Positions 36,801 to 46,079 of a DNA stretch of 64,000 nucleotides are shown in pieces. The position numbers and the translations under genes were made by a program. Origin of the DNA: Mytilus galloprovincialis (lineage: Eukaryota > Mollusca > Bivalvia > Mytilida > Mytilidae); the NCBI RefSeq assembly GCF_965363235.1, contig NC_134851.1:22369847-22433846 (forward strand), given 5' to 3'. The notes below the pieces were generated by a model that saw nothing but the letters and a program-made list of their open reading frames with translations, did not search any database and had not been told where the DNA came from. Positions within the stretch are counted from its first letter, which is position 1. Each line of letters begins with the position of its first letter.

Positions 36801-38932
36801 GTGCATCGCAGTATTGCATTTATAGTCGATTTCATTACAAATATATAATTAATATGAACATACGATGAGGTGACAAAATGCACAACTTATTGAATTAGTG
36901 CTAAAGTAGACACCCCAAAAAACATGAGAAAAGTGGCTGTGATATAAGATTTGGTAGTGTCACAAAATTCTTGTATTGGAAGGTGACTTTAATAAAATGT
37001 TTTTTTTTTATTGTCATTTGTTCTTTGGTTGTACTTAAATTTGTTAAGACCGGAGTGCCACTAGGCCACGATCGCACTACGATCTGTAGTACGATCGTGT
37101 AGATCACAGTAAGGTCGCATCATGGTCGTGTTGAGGTCTTCAAGATCGTGATGAGCGTGTGGCCAACTTTGAACATGTTCAAAACAATCGTGGTGCGGTC
37201 GTGGCGAAATCAGGTCGTAGTAGAAGCGTAGTGAGAGCGCACTAAGATCATAGTAAGATCGCAAAGGTCGCTGTACCATCGTAGCAAGAGCGTAATGAAA
37301 TCGTGATTCTATTCAGAAAAACTGCGCTACGATCTCACTGCGATGTTATTGCGACCCCTCTACGACCATCATGTTCTCACAGCTATCACACTACGCTTCC
37401 ACTACGACTATACCACACTGTTCACGACCAAAGTACGATTTTTGCACGCCCTTCCCGTCCGTATCACGATCTTCTTACAACCTGACTACGTTCATACCAC
37501 GATTTACCCTAGTAATTTTTGGTGCCCTTTATAGCTTGCTGTACGGTCTGAGCCAAGGCTCCGTGTTGAAGGCCGTACATCGACCAATAATGGTTTACTT
37601 TTATAAATTGTTACTTTGATGGAGAGTTGTCTAATTGGCACTCAACCCACATCTTCCTATATCTATTGACACATCTGTGTCATCTCTGCTATCGTTCACT
37701 AAAATATCGTCATTTGAGCTTTATGAACCAGCAATAGGTTGTAATTTAGGTTGGATTGGTCGGTCCGACATTTCTGCTTGATCAGGATTCGTTATTATCA
37801 GAGCTTCCTCTACCTCTACATCAACCCCTATTACCACGCCAACGTGTTCTAGTAGATTTTGGTGACATGACTGTATTATTCCCCATAAATCTACGTATTA
37901 ATTAGAAATAAAAGGAATGGAACTGTATTGATATGGAACACGATGTTGACGTTATTTCTGAAAACGTAGTAAGATCGCGAACTATGAACGTAGTAAAATC
38001 GTGGTAAGAACGTGTTATAATCGCAGTAGAAGCGTAGTAAGATCGTGTTTCAATCGGATAACTCGTGATATGGTCGTAGTGAGAACGTGATGACCGTCGA
38101 AAGATCTTGATAAGCTGAGTGAGGTCGCAGAATAAGTGCGACGAGAATGTGGTATACTCGTAGTGGGATCGTTGTAGAAGTGTAATGAGAACTTAGTAGT
38201 ATCGTGAAAGCAACGAACATTTACATTTTCCTGCCGCTCATACCGCGACCTCACCACGATCTGAATTTATTTTAGATCGCGGTGAGCGTGGTGCGATCGT
38301 GGTTTAGTGGGACTGGGGCTTTACATGATTAAAACAATTGGAGTAATTCATACTTTTTTTTATTTCAGTGATTGAACTATCATTTACCTGTAAGAATCAG
38401 TTATGCTACATTTAGCTGTCCGATATTTTTAAGAAAGAAGAGGGATATTCTTAAAAATATTGGACAGCTAAAGGTAACTTAATGGTTTCTTACAGGTAAA
38501 TGATAGTCCAATCACTGAAATAAAGAACAGGTAAAACAATAGAATGACGTCACAACAATGTTTTAATCACTAATAACGAAAGTATGGATATCACGATGGT
38601 TGCCATTTGTAGATCCGGGATTGGTTACCATTCCGGATTACCTGAGTTATAACTCTTGTATGTGAGAAAGTCATTTTGCTCAACCTAGAGTTTTCAGTAG
38701 AATGTTGATATGTAGTATCTGACTCTTCCTTTTTTTCAAGATGTTTACTTTTTATTTCTTAATTTCATTCCTTTGATAAGTTATATTTGAGATGATATAA
38801 TGTGTTTTAGTAATTTTAATTTTAGCAATTGAAAAAAACAGTGTCATTGTATTTTTCTGCGACATATGATTATGCATGGTACATACCAATATTGGTTTTG
38901 TAACATAACATCACAATATATGTAATCTTCTA

Positions 38933-38990
<58 letters not shown>

Positions 38991-41900
38991 TTTTGTTCAT
39001 GTTTTTTTACATACCTTTCTAATTCCCCTAAGATCTGGAGTACATATGACACGTTCACATATAGGGTATAATACTGTCCAATACAGAACTGGTATACTTA
39101 TAAGCGTCCCCAGTGTCCAAGGTGATAATACCATTAACAGACGATAATGTCGCATTTGGCGCACAGTACTGAGAGGTTTAAATACACTGTGAAATCTATC
39201 AATTCCAATGATCACTATCAGGTATGTTGAGGCATACAATGAAACATTACTCAGAAAGAACTGCAATTTACATATGGCAGATCCTAGCGCCCAAGTTGAT
39301 GTAAAATGATTGACTGTTAATGGAAGAATGTGAAGAATGCCAACGGATAGATCTGAAATAGAAAGAAAATGGGAATGATTAAAAAAAAGAAAACTAGACG
39401 CTCCGTAGGGCGCAGCTTTATACGACCGCAGATGTTGAACCCTGAACAGTTTGGGCAAGTATGGACACAACATTCAAGCTGGATTCAGCTCTAAATTCGG
39501 ATTGTGATTAAATAGTTGACACAGCATAGGTTTCTGACACAGAATAAATGTGGTCGAATGAACTTAAACAATTGTTTTTACCTTTGAGCAATTCACTATG
39601 CTGTTGAATATTAACCCTCTCCAAAAAATGTTTAAAGAAATCTTCTTTTTATTTATGAAATCTGAAATGAGAAAAATTGACCTCCCCCCCCCCATTTTTT
39701 TTTCTCACATCCCCCTTTCCTTTATTCCAAAACTGATCTCAATTCAAATTTCTAATGGCGTTTGCAACAATAACTACGCATTTAAATACATCATAGAATA
39801 TCAAAATGTAAAAAAAGTGCTTGTAATCACTGAATGGTAAAGATTGTTTTAATTTATTAGTTGGTAGTAAAAAGTTAATATACATTGGATATTGTATAAA
39901 ACAATGATTTAAGTTGATTCAATTACTATTCTGGACAAAGAAAGATAACTCCAATTTTCAAAGAGTATTTCATAAAAACTGTGCAATTGAAAATATCTTG
40001 CTATTGCGCAATATTGTGCAATTAGATATTTCTTGCTATTGCGCAATACTGTACAATTGAAGATTTCTTGCTATTGCACATTCTGTGCAATTGAAGATTT
40101 CTTGTTATTGCGCAATACTGCGCAATTGAAAATTTCTTGCTATTGCACAATACTGTGCAATTGAAGATTTCTTGCTATTGCGCAATACTGTACAATTGAA
40201 ATTTCTCGCTATTGCACAAAACGTAATAGAATAATGTTGGACCCCGATTTGGACCAACTTGAAAACTGGGCCCATTATCAAAAATCTAAGTACATGTTTA
40301 GATTCAGCATATCAAAGAACCCCAAGAATTCATTTTTTGTTACAATCAAGTTCAATTTTGGACCCTTTGGACCTTAATGTAGACAAATTTGAAAACAGGA
40401 CCAACAATTAAGAATCTGAACACACGGTCAGATTTGGCATGTCAAATAACCCCAATAATTCATGTTTTGATGAAATCAGACAAAATTTAATTTTGGACCC
40501 TTTTGGTCCCTAATTTACCTTCCTTTTGTGGTCATAAACTTTGTGTTAATAGATTTCTATAAATTAATACTAAAGTTATTGTGCAAAAATCAAGAAAAAT
40601 GCTTTTTTTGCCCCTAATTCCTAAACTGTTGGGACCAAAACACTCAAAATCAATCCCAACCTTCCTTTTATGGTCATAAACCTTGTGTTTGAAATTCATA
40701 GATTTATATTTACTTTTACTAAAGTTAGAGTGTGAAAACCAAATTTCTTCGGACGACGACGACGACACCAACGTGATACCAATGTACGACCAAAAATTTG
40801 TTTTGGTTTTCAACACATAGAAGGACATTTAAGTTACTTCAAAATGGTTCATATATGCGTTTAGCTCTTGGTTTTTTTTAATTTCGACTGCAAATCATTC
40901 ATAAATTTATGATTTTTGAACCTCTCGAAACTATTGATATTCTGATTTTTATCAAATAATAAGCCTTCTTCGTGACAGGTATTTTACGCGAGTGTTTTTT
41001 TATGTAAAGTGCCAAGGTTGCAAATTAGAAAATATTACCTGATAAATCAAAATATTCTGACGGGAATGACACGTGTTTCTATATAACTTGTCAACAGGAA
41101 CGTTCGAGACAAAACAAGGGAAACAAAACCCTCGGAATCTAACAACTAATCCCCTTCGCATGAGTGATTTTTTAACGAGTATCGATTTCTTGTGTATCTC
41201 TTATTTGTGATAAATGCATCTGTGCTCTTATATTTTGAATAACGTGTTTATTGCTTTGTTATAATTTGAGTTGTATCGTACATTCTCTGCTTGTGCTTTG
41301 TTCAGTGAATCGAGACTGTACGTATGAAAGTTCCATGCTCGATAACTTGTTAAACTCTGTGTCTTTCCCAGGCATGCATCTTGTTATAACTTTGTGTTTA
41401 ATTTTTCCTTTGGGATTTAAAAATTTGAATGCATGTTTTTGATTATCTCTGTTTAATTCATTAGCATCTATTTAAACTCGAAGTTAATCGTTGAAGAAGA
41501 TAGTTACCATACGTTTTTCTTTTTGTCACACTGAATTAACCCGATAAGGTCAACTTGACTGTTGATTTTTTTTATGTAAACACACATTAAGTTATCAACA
41601 GGAAATTTACGAGCTTAGAAACAAATAGAAATTGATTATCCTCTGCGACAAATTATAACAAATCGTAATGCGATACATAAGCATCAGGTGGAATGATAAG
41701 TCAAACCAATAAGCATTAATAATTTAAAACAACATTATTAACATTCTTTTGAACATAAAACTATTTCTAATGCGTGTTGCAAATCCATAGATTTTTATAA
41801 TGTTTTAACTTTGTACTTGTTTGGCTTCATAAATATTTTGATATGAGCATCACTGATGAGTCTTATGTAGACGAAACGCGCTTCTGGCGTACTAAATTAT

Positions 41901-44900
41901 AATCCTGGTACCTTTGATAACTATTACATAGAATTATATTGAACTGTTTACAGCGTTAAGACGCAGTTTGACAAGACTTTGTAAAATGTTGGATAAAGAC
42001 CTTTTACCTTATTTTTTTACGTTTTACATATTTTTAGACTCTAACGAAACCTGATAAACATTATATACAATTTGTTTGACAAAACTAACCATTTTCATTT
42101 AATTCGTTATCAATTCAACTGGGGTTTGTTTTTGTTTTTTGCTTCTTTCTTTTGTTGGGGGGAGGGGGGAGTGATAGTTCATGTTGACCTTTAAAGTCTT
42201 TTTATTATCTGTGTCGTTTTGTTACCGTCTCAATGACATGCTTCCACATTTGTATTTGTTATCAAAAAGATGACTAAAACTAATATTATTAAGACATTTC
42301 GTTATACATGTTTTCAATCGGTGTAACTGGATGAATTAACAGACTCATGTTAAAGTTGAAAAGACTGTTTAAGGCTAAATTATACAACACGAACGTTTAA
42401 TTATTTAGACGTTTGTCCCGTTCAAATGACAGACTCGTGTACCTTTACATCATTTCATTGAAGGCAAATTATACGACGCGTAAGTTTAACAATAACGATG
42501 ATTGTCACGTTCCATGTGTAAAATGAACAACTTCTTCCGTTTTAAGTTTACAAAATGAAGCAACGTCTGTTCAAACGTACATAAGACAATTGTCTGGCTT
42601 TAATGATGCTACTGACTTGTGAAGAATGGGGCGACGGGTCTAAGTACCAATTTACACTTTCATAATACCATTTTTAACTTAAACCATGTTTGTGAATAAT
42701 GAATACTTATTCGTAAAAACCATCAGCGTTCATCAAACTGTCTGCCTTGAACATGTTGTCATTGTTTTACTAGAATTTTCAATTGATTTATACGGCGTTT
42801 TTATGAAATGATAAATGTTCTTTTTGGTTTTTTGTCATACTAAAAGAGAGACGACAATAAACAGAGGGACATTCAAACTTATAAGTCGACACATACTGAC
42901 CACGTCATGTCTTAAATGTAGCCTTTTCAGAATTAAAAGTGCTATGTGTACTTTCCAAGTTTGTGCCCCAAAATTAAAAGTAGATCATGTCTTATTCTTA
43001 TTTCTTTATTGTTTAGGACATAATACCAACGTTTCGGTGTACGCTTTTGATTATTTTCCCTTAATAAATTTAAATCAGAGCGCGAATTCAAAATCAGTTC
43101 TCCAAAATAATGTTAACCAATCTACTGGAACTACGTTAACAGAATAAAAATAAAAATGTATTCCTGTACATTCCTTTTTAAGCATAGCGCTGTCTGGCAA
43201 CCATATTACAGAGAAAACAGAAAAACTAGTATAGAAAAAGGTTTGAAAACAGGTTTAAAGCCTTTAAAAAGTAATGTTGCATTGTTTGAGAAAAGTATAT
43301 TTTGTACATATTTGATGTGTCTTTTAAGCAATACGCACACGATTTTTTGAATTAACATGTTTGTATGTAAATTTCTGACGATTACTTTCGTTTGTTTCTT
43401 GGGCTTTCAAGGACAACAAGTCATGGATTAGATTTGATGCTATTGAAACTAATACTGATAATGTGCAAATTCTTTCTAATTCTGTATAATCCGTAAAGGA
43501 AAAATTCTACAAATTGACGGTGTCCGTACCTTTCCCAAAAAAAAATCAACTATCTTAAACTAGGTATAGTGTTATTCATTGCGTGATAGTATACTTATTA
43601 GGTAATAAATAAACTGTATTCAGATATTGATTACATCAAACGTCTTACATGTCTTGGAAAAATGCATTATGTGGATTGAATTCAGTTTTACCTAGTTGTT
43701 TTATAGTAATATATATTTAAATTCTGGTCGTATTACGTTCGTGCTTTAGCAAACCACCATTTATCCCATCGTTACGATGACATCGCATGAGGTTCAAAAA
43801 CTGTTTAGTATTGATAAACCTTCAGTCTGTATTTAAGCTTTGATTAAATGAACGACTTGATCACTAATGCAATATTTGCATATTTCTTGCAAGTAAATGG
43901 TTTTCGTTATTTGGTTGTTTTTTGTTTGTTTATTTGTTTGTTTTTTTTTTAGGGGGGGAGGTCTGTTTTTGTTTTTTTTTAAACTCGGCCTGATTTTGTC
44001 ATGTCATTGTGAATATATAACATATTATTTGTGAATTGAGGCCTTCATATCAACTACACTGCTGGTCTTCTACTTGAGGTAATACAGGAATCAAAAGCAT
44101 ACCTAAACACGAAACTTTATATGTAAAACAACTCTAAAGCTTTCAAACCTCTCAAATGAAGAACAAAAAAAAATAATAAAAAAAACATTTAGCAATTAAT
44201 CAAACTATCGATAGCTGTACAAGGTACATATACGAAACTATATGTATGCATCATTATGCCATACAACGGTAAAAATTAGAAGGGTTCAAATTCTGGTTTT
44301 GGGCAAGTTTTCGTTTGAGACAGAGGTCTTGTAAGTTCATATTTAGGAAAGAAAATTACTACAAAAAATTCGTACACATTGCTCCTTCGGAAAGAATCTT
44401 TTGAGATTTGTCAAAGAAGCTGATGTCGGTGGACGAAATAGTTTGATAGACATAAAAAATAATGATTGGCGCCGCAAAGTTTTCTATCCAAACCTAAGAG
44501 CACAATGTTCTTTTCATCTACCCTATATTGATGAGAAAAGAAAATTGAAATTGCGAGATCTGAATATTGGTTATTAGTGTAAACATGGTGATAAATTTTG
44601 ACAAAAAATCTGAGATATGTAGTCGTGTTTTATAATTATACAAGCAAAGTTCCGAAGTAGAATTAACAGGACATTTTGCAATGCATTTTCGCAATACTAA
44701 AATAAAATAGCCGCATAAAAGATTTTTGTAAAACGTATTTTGCAAAATAATTCACATCTTAAAGTGTAGAAAATTGGTTTTTCCCCAACTGTTTTTTACA
44801 ATGCAAATGCAAAATTCTAAAATGGTTTGGATGTCACTTATGCAATTAATTACTGTTGATGAATCAAAAAATGTATTATACCTTTATATAAAACATTTAA

Positions 44901-45825
44901 AATTCATAATCATGCAAAACAAGAGGGTACTTTGTTATAATAACAATATTAACAAAACGAAGAACTCCAATTATAAGAAAGCAGAAATAATATATTAAAA
45001 GGAGAAAAATGGTAATTCACATAACTCAATAACATTAGAATGTTAAACGTAAATATTGCAAAACAGTAAAAGAGTTTCAATTAAAAGAAAGGAGTCATAA
45101 TAGATTAATAGAAAAGCTAACTCACATACCAGAAAAAAACAATAGGACGTTAAACGACTACTTTGATAAGTTAATTGCATGTATCGTGTAATCATAATGA
45201 ATGTCCTATGGTGTTTTCTGATAGAACGCAAATGTCCGTGACAATAAATAGAGTTAATTAAGATACAGAATTGGCAGTTATCAACATTCGATATACTTCT
45301 TCAATGACTAAGAAATAGACACTATTGGCCTTAAATTGGATGTCAACAATATTATCCGGATGGTCAATTGTTGATACGAAAACAAACCTGATTGATTGAT
45401 AAGATTGCCCAGCACAATAATTGATTTACACAAATGTGTCATTATATGTAATTGGATAACTATAAATTCTTACTACTGAATCAAGTCCTATGGTATTTGT
45501 TTGCTATCGCAGAGTTCAACGTCTTTATTATATAACCTGAGGCTTGCCGAGTGATTTGAAAGTTCAATATTTATTGGTCAAGGGTGTAAAAATATATGAG
45601 GAGAAAATGAAGCGATGTATAGTTATAACACAATCAACAAAGAACAAATCAGAAAATTTAAGTCATTTCTATCTCAATCTTACCTGAAAAAGCTAAATTG
45701 ATGACGAAGAAGACTAAGTTTGACCGTTTCCGTATACGACTCAATAGGATTATTACTGCAATGTTTAAAGAAACTGTCAGCAGCAACTCCACACAACGGA
45801 TCCATTTAGATATTTCCCATTCAAT
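33675..45825 (-). CDS. Rhodopsin-class neuropeptide GPCR, five exons, N-terminus missing
   Basis: This is a seven-helix receptor of the plasma membrane, expected to bind a neuropeptide and signal through a G protein. I joined exons 45825-45684, 39352-39015, 35922-35790, 35268-35185 and 33883-33675. All four introns are GT-AG, with phases 1, 0, 1 and 1, and the 906 nt read as 301 residues plus TGA. Visible class A landmarks are LAFSD (Asp48) in helix 2, Cys75 before helix 3, DRF at 99-101, Trp126 in helix 4, Pro174 and Tyr182 in helix 5, FCWMPY at 236-241 in helix 6 and NPIIF at 273-277 in helix 7. Cys146 or Cys151 in loop 2 can pair with Cys75. LYASTY before DRF and SPLNSVLNPIIF resemble CCAP, neuropeptide S and vasopressin-type receptors; the ligand is unknown. 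The extracellular start must lie on an upstream exon ending in phase 0, above 45825 or outside the window. Both the DRY and NPxxY tyrosines are Phe here. Confidence 0.9.
33884..35184 (-). other. GPCR intron 4 (about 1.3 kb)
   Basis: The intron has a GTGAGT donor and a TTTGTAG acceptor. It is AT-rich, and I see no recognisable repeat or embedded reading frame in it. Confidence 0.8.
35185..35268 (-). CDS. GPCR exon d: third intracellular loop and start of helix 6
   Basis: This 84-nt exon is too short to stand out as an open frame. It is bounded by acceptor CTTTTTCAG and donor GGAATAA followed by GTGAGT. It encodes 27 whole codons, LLRSTQTSKTFTKANRRSTI onward to FVVGI. The frame that fits is the only one of the three that is open and that joins both neighbours, which is what proves the exon. 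The run of Ser, Thr, Lys and Arg is typical of loop 3 next to helix 6. Confidence 0.88.
35269..35789 (-). other. GPCR intron 3 (about 0.5 kb)
   Basis: The intron has a GTAACA donor and a TTTTTCAG acceptor. A short direct duplication is visible. The plus-strand text TTTTTGATGTTTGTGTTGA inside exon d (about 35240) recurs at about 35380 with the following AGTAGATCT, which suggests a partial duplicate of exon d about 140 bp upstream of it in the gene. Confidence 0.7.
35790..35922 (-). CDS. GPCR exon c: helix 5
   Basis: The acceptor is CTTTTTTCAG and the donor is GAACAAG followed by GTAACA. The exon starts in phase 0 with VVIVSNAFLLL and contains helix 5, with Pro174 and Tyr182 in FIPAVLIFLCYGMIV, then the start of the basic third intracellular loop (CQRLKGQKHNGFREQ). 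It ends with one base of a codon that the next exon completes as Asp205. Confidence 0.9.
36076..36159. repeat. 84-bp hairpin element in intron 2
   Basis: Two arms of about 41 bp pair almost perfectly around AACAGTCCATTCTGTA, with practically no loop. This is the form of a small fold-back MITE. Confidence 0.75.
36694..36835 (-). CDS. Possible small exon inside GPCR intron 2
   Basis: An ATG opens MKSTINAILRCTRYGS, followed by a hydrophobic stretch (LHMLVVSLVSVAIMNFIF) and KIYPCPYL. It is followed by TTTAG and GTAATC, which could be a splice donor. The layout resembles the start of a type II membrane protein. No partner exon was recognised, the family is unknown, and it lies on the same strand within another gene. 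Without the splice the frame stays open to 36503. It may be chance. Confidence 0.15.
37053..38320. mobile_element. Fold-back element made of a degenerate 11-bp repeat
   Basis: The left end (CCACTAGGCCACGATCGCAC) and the complement of the right end (CCCACTAAACCACGATCGCA) match, so the stretch looks like one element with inverted ends. Its inside is built of degenerate units close to AAGATCGTAGT with a period of about 11 bp. The units run in one strand sense from about 37080 to 37310, in the opposite sense from 37320 to 37505, and back again from about 37965 to 38300. A copy of the ACCACATCTTC repeat (37505-37670) and unrelated sequence (37670-37960) lie between. No coding region is seen. The family is unnamed by me; fold-back type DNA transposon is the nearest description. 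Confidence 0.6.
37505..37670 (+). repeat. ACCACATCTTC-type dispersed repeat
   Basis: It matches 48515-48665 closely: CCTTTATAGCTTG, TTGAAGGCCGTACAT, AATGGTTTACTTTT, and an end in CCACATCTTCCTATATCTA. It sits between the two 11-bp-motif arms in GPCR intron 2. Confidence 0.8.
38361..38522. mobile_element. 162-bp hairpin MITE in intron 2
   Basis: Two 75-bp arms are inverted copies with about nine mismatches, around a 12-bp loop. The outer ends read TATTTCAGTGATTG and its complement. It has no coding capacity. In the receptor pre-mRNA it would form a long stem. Confidence 0.85.
38935..38988. repeat. Run of 54 T
   Basis: An uninterrupted homopolymer lies 26 nt past the donor of GPCR exon b. On the transcribed strand it is A54. 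It could be an old retroposon tail or slippage, and the true length may differ from that assembled. Confidence 0.95.
39015..39352 (-). CDS. GPCR exon b: helices 2 to 4
   Basis: The acceptor is TCTATTTCAG and the donor is AGAAAG followed by GTATGT. The exon gives 112 codons after the split Asp codon. It encodes helix 2 (LSVGILHILPL), the first outer loop with the Trp-x-x-Gly pattern (WALG), Cys75, helix 3 ending in DRF, intracellular loop 2 with the KPL motif, and helix 4 with Trp126. Open sequence continues past the acceptor towards 39473, but this is intron and the end of a dispersed repeat, not protein. Confidence 0.92.
39391..40800. mobile_element. 1.4-kb dispersed repeat in GPCR intron 1
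   Basis: It starts AAACTAGACGCTCCGTAGGG and ends near ACGTGATACCAATGTACGACC. I recall this repeat as common in mussels. Inside are two diverged copies of a GGACC...AATTCAT...AAATAACCCCAA module (about 40240-40470), two copies of a TGGTCATAAACYTTGTGTT module, and the 34-bp array listed separately. No long reading frame. It ends only 38 nt from the splice acceptor of GPCR exon b, leaving just the pyrimidine tract. Confidence 0.7.
39978..40219. repeat. 34-bp tandem repeat, about 7 copies
   Basis: The unit is close to TGTGCAATTGAAGATTTCTT followed by GCTATTGCGCAATAC. Each unit carries the palindrome TTGCGCAA or a one-base variant. It lies inside the 39391-40800 repeat. Confidence 0.9.
41815..41935 (-). 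repeat. GACGCG-type dispersed repeat, reverse copy
   Basis: The reverse complement matches 18821-18920: TACCAGGATTATAATTTAGT, then CGAAACGCG-type text, then CAGTGATGCTCATATCA. It ends in TTTGATAACTATT, as the other copies do. Confidence 0.85.
42318..42515. repeat. Two-copy tandem duplication, about 90-100 bp
   Basis: ACAGACTCATGTTAAAG...GGCTAAATTATACAACACG...GTCCCGTTCAAATG is followed directly by ACAGACTCGTGTACC...GGCAAATTATACGACGCG...GTCACGTTCCATGTG. The copies have diverged. Confidence 0.7.
42815..42905 (-). repeat. Retroelement 3'-tail fragment
   Basis: AGAGAGACGACAATAAACAGAGGGACATTC is colinear with the tail at 46095-46160 (AGAGGGACGAAAG...AAAGGGACAGTCAAACTC), in the same orientation. 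Confidence 0.55.
42906..45683. other. AT-rich intronic sequence, nothing recognised
   Basis: Short open frames at 42815-43147, 43156-43350 and 44518-45231 have no recognisable domain and AT-driven composition. A polypurine patch (AGGGGGGGAGG) lies at 43951. Confidence 0.6.
45684..45825 (-). CDS. GPCR exon a: helix 1 and start of helix 2
   Basis: The acceptor is TTTGTTTCAG and the donor is TTTTTCAG followed by GTAAGA. The exon encodes 47 residues plus one base, from IEWEISKW to VINLAFS. Residues 11-31 form helix 1 and are followed by a basic first intracellular loop (RIRKRSN). There is no in-frame ATG, and a TGA lies in frame just upstream of the acceptor, so at least one more 5' coding exon is needed. 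The split codon G|AT makes the conserved helix-2 Asp together with the next exon. Confidence 0.9.
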
Positions 45826-46079
45826 CTGAAACAAATTATAATATCAAAAGGTTATTCTGGAATTAAGGTAAAACAAAACCAAATACGCATCAATATGCGA
45901 TTGGTCATTATACATTTCTAGATGTTGCAATACGTCGTTTATATATATTTTGAGAACAAATTGAGATCATTTCTATTCAGCCAAAATAAATCATATTGTC
46001 AATATATATTAGGCAATTAAACATCAAAGAAACTGTAGTCTTAATGACATGATGGATCTTGTCTATATACCAGCTTTGA

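Larger units (their letters stand above)
35923..39014 (-). other. GPCR intron 2 (about 3.1 kb), rich in fold-back elements
   Basis: This phase-0 intron runs from donor GTATGT at 39014 to the acceptor next to 35922. It holds a run of 54 T (54 A in the transcript), a 162-bp hairpin element, fold-back arrays of an 11-bp degenerate motif, a dispersed ACCACATCTTC repeat and an 84-bp hairpin, each listed separately. Confidence 0.85.
39353..45683 (-). other. GPCR intron 1 (about 6.3 kb)
   Basis: This phase-1 intron has donor GTAAGA and a TCTATTTCAG acceptor. It contains the 1.4-kb repeat at 39391-40800, a GACGCG-type repeat at about 41815, a 90-bp duplication at 42318-42515 and a retroelement tail at about 42815. 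From 42910 to 45680 I see only AT-rich sequence with short chance reading frames. Confidence 0.8.

Noticed and set aside
37061-37619. Overlapping frames rich in RPH, YYDL and TTTIP
   Set aside because: They are products of the 11-bp motif array, open in several frames at once.
39353-39473. N-terminal extension of the receptor exon b frame (MLCPYLPKLF...)
   Set aside because: It lies beyond a strong acceptor, starts in a dispersed repeat, and exon a at 45684-45825 supplies the correct helix 1 in phase.
42815-43147. 110-codon frame ending NQSTGTTLTE as a gene
   Set aside because: It begins in a retroelement tail fragment and the rest has no domain. A TTTAG before GACATAATACC could be an acceptor, but no partner exon was found.
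30661-45825. The 41-residue frame at 30661 as the missing first exon of the receptor
   Set aside because: It is on the right strand but lies downstream of the last receptor exon, and has no phase-0 donor.
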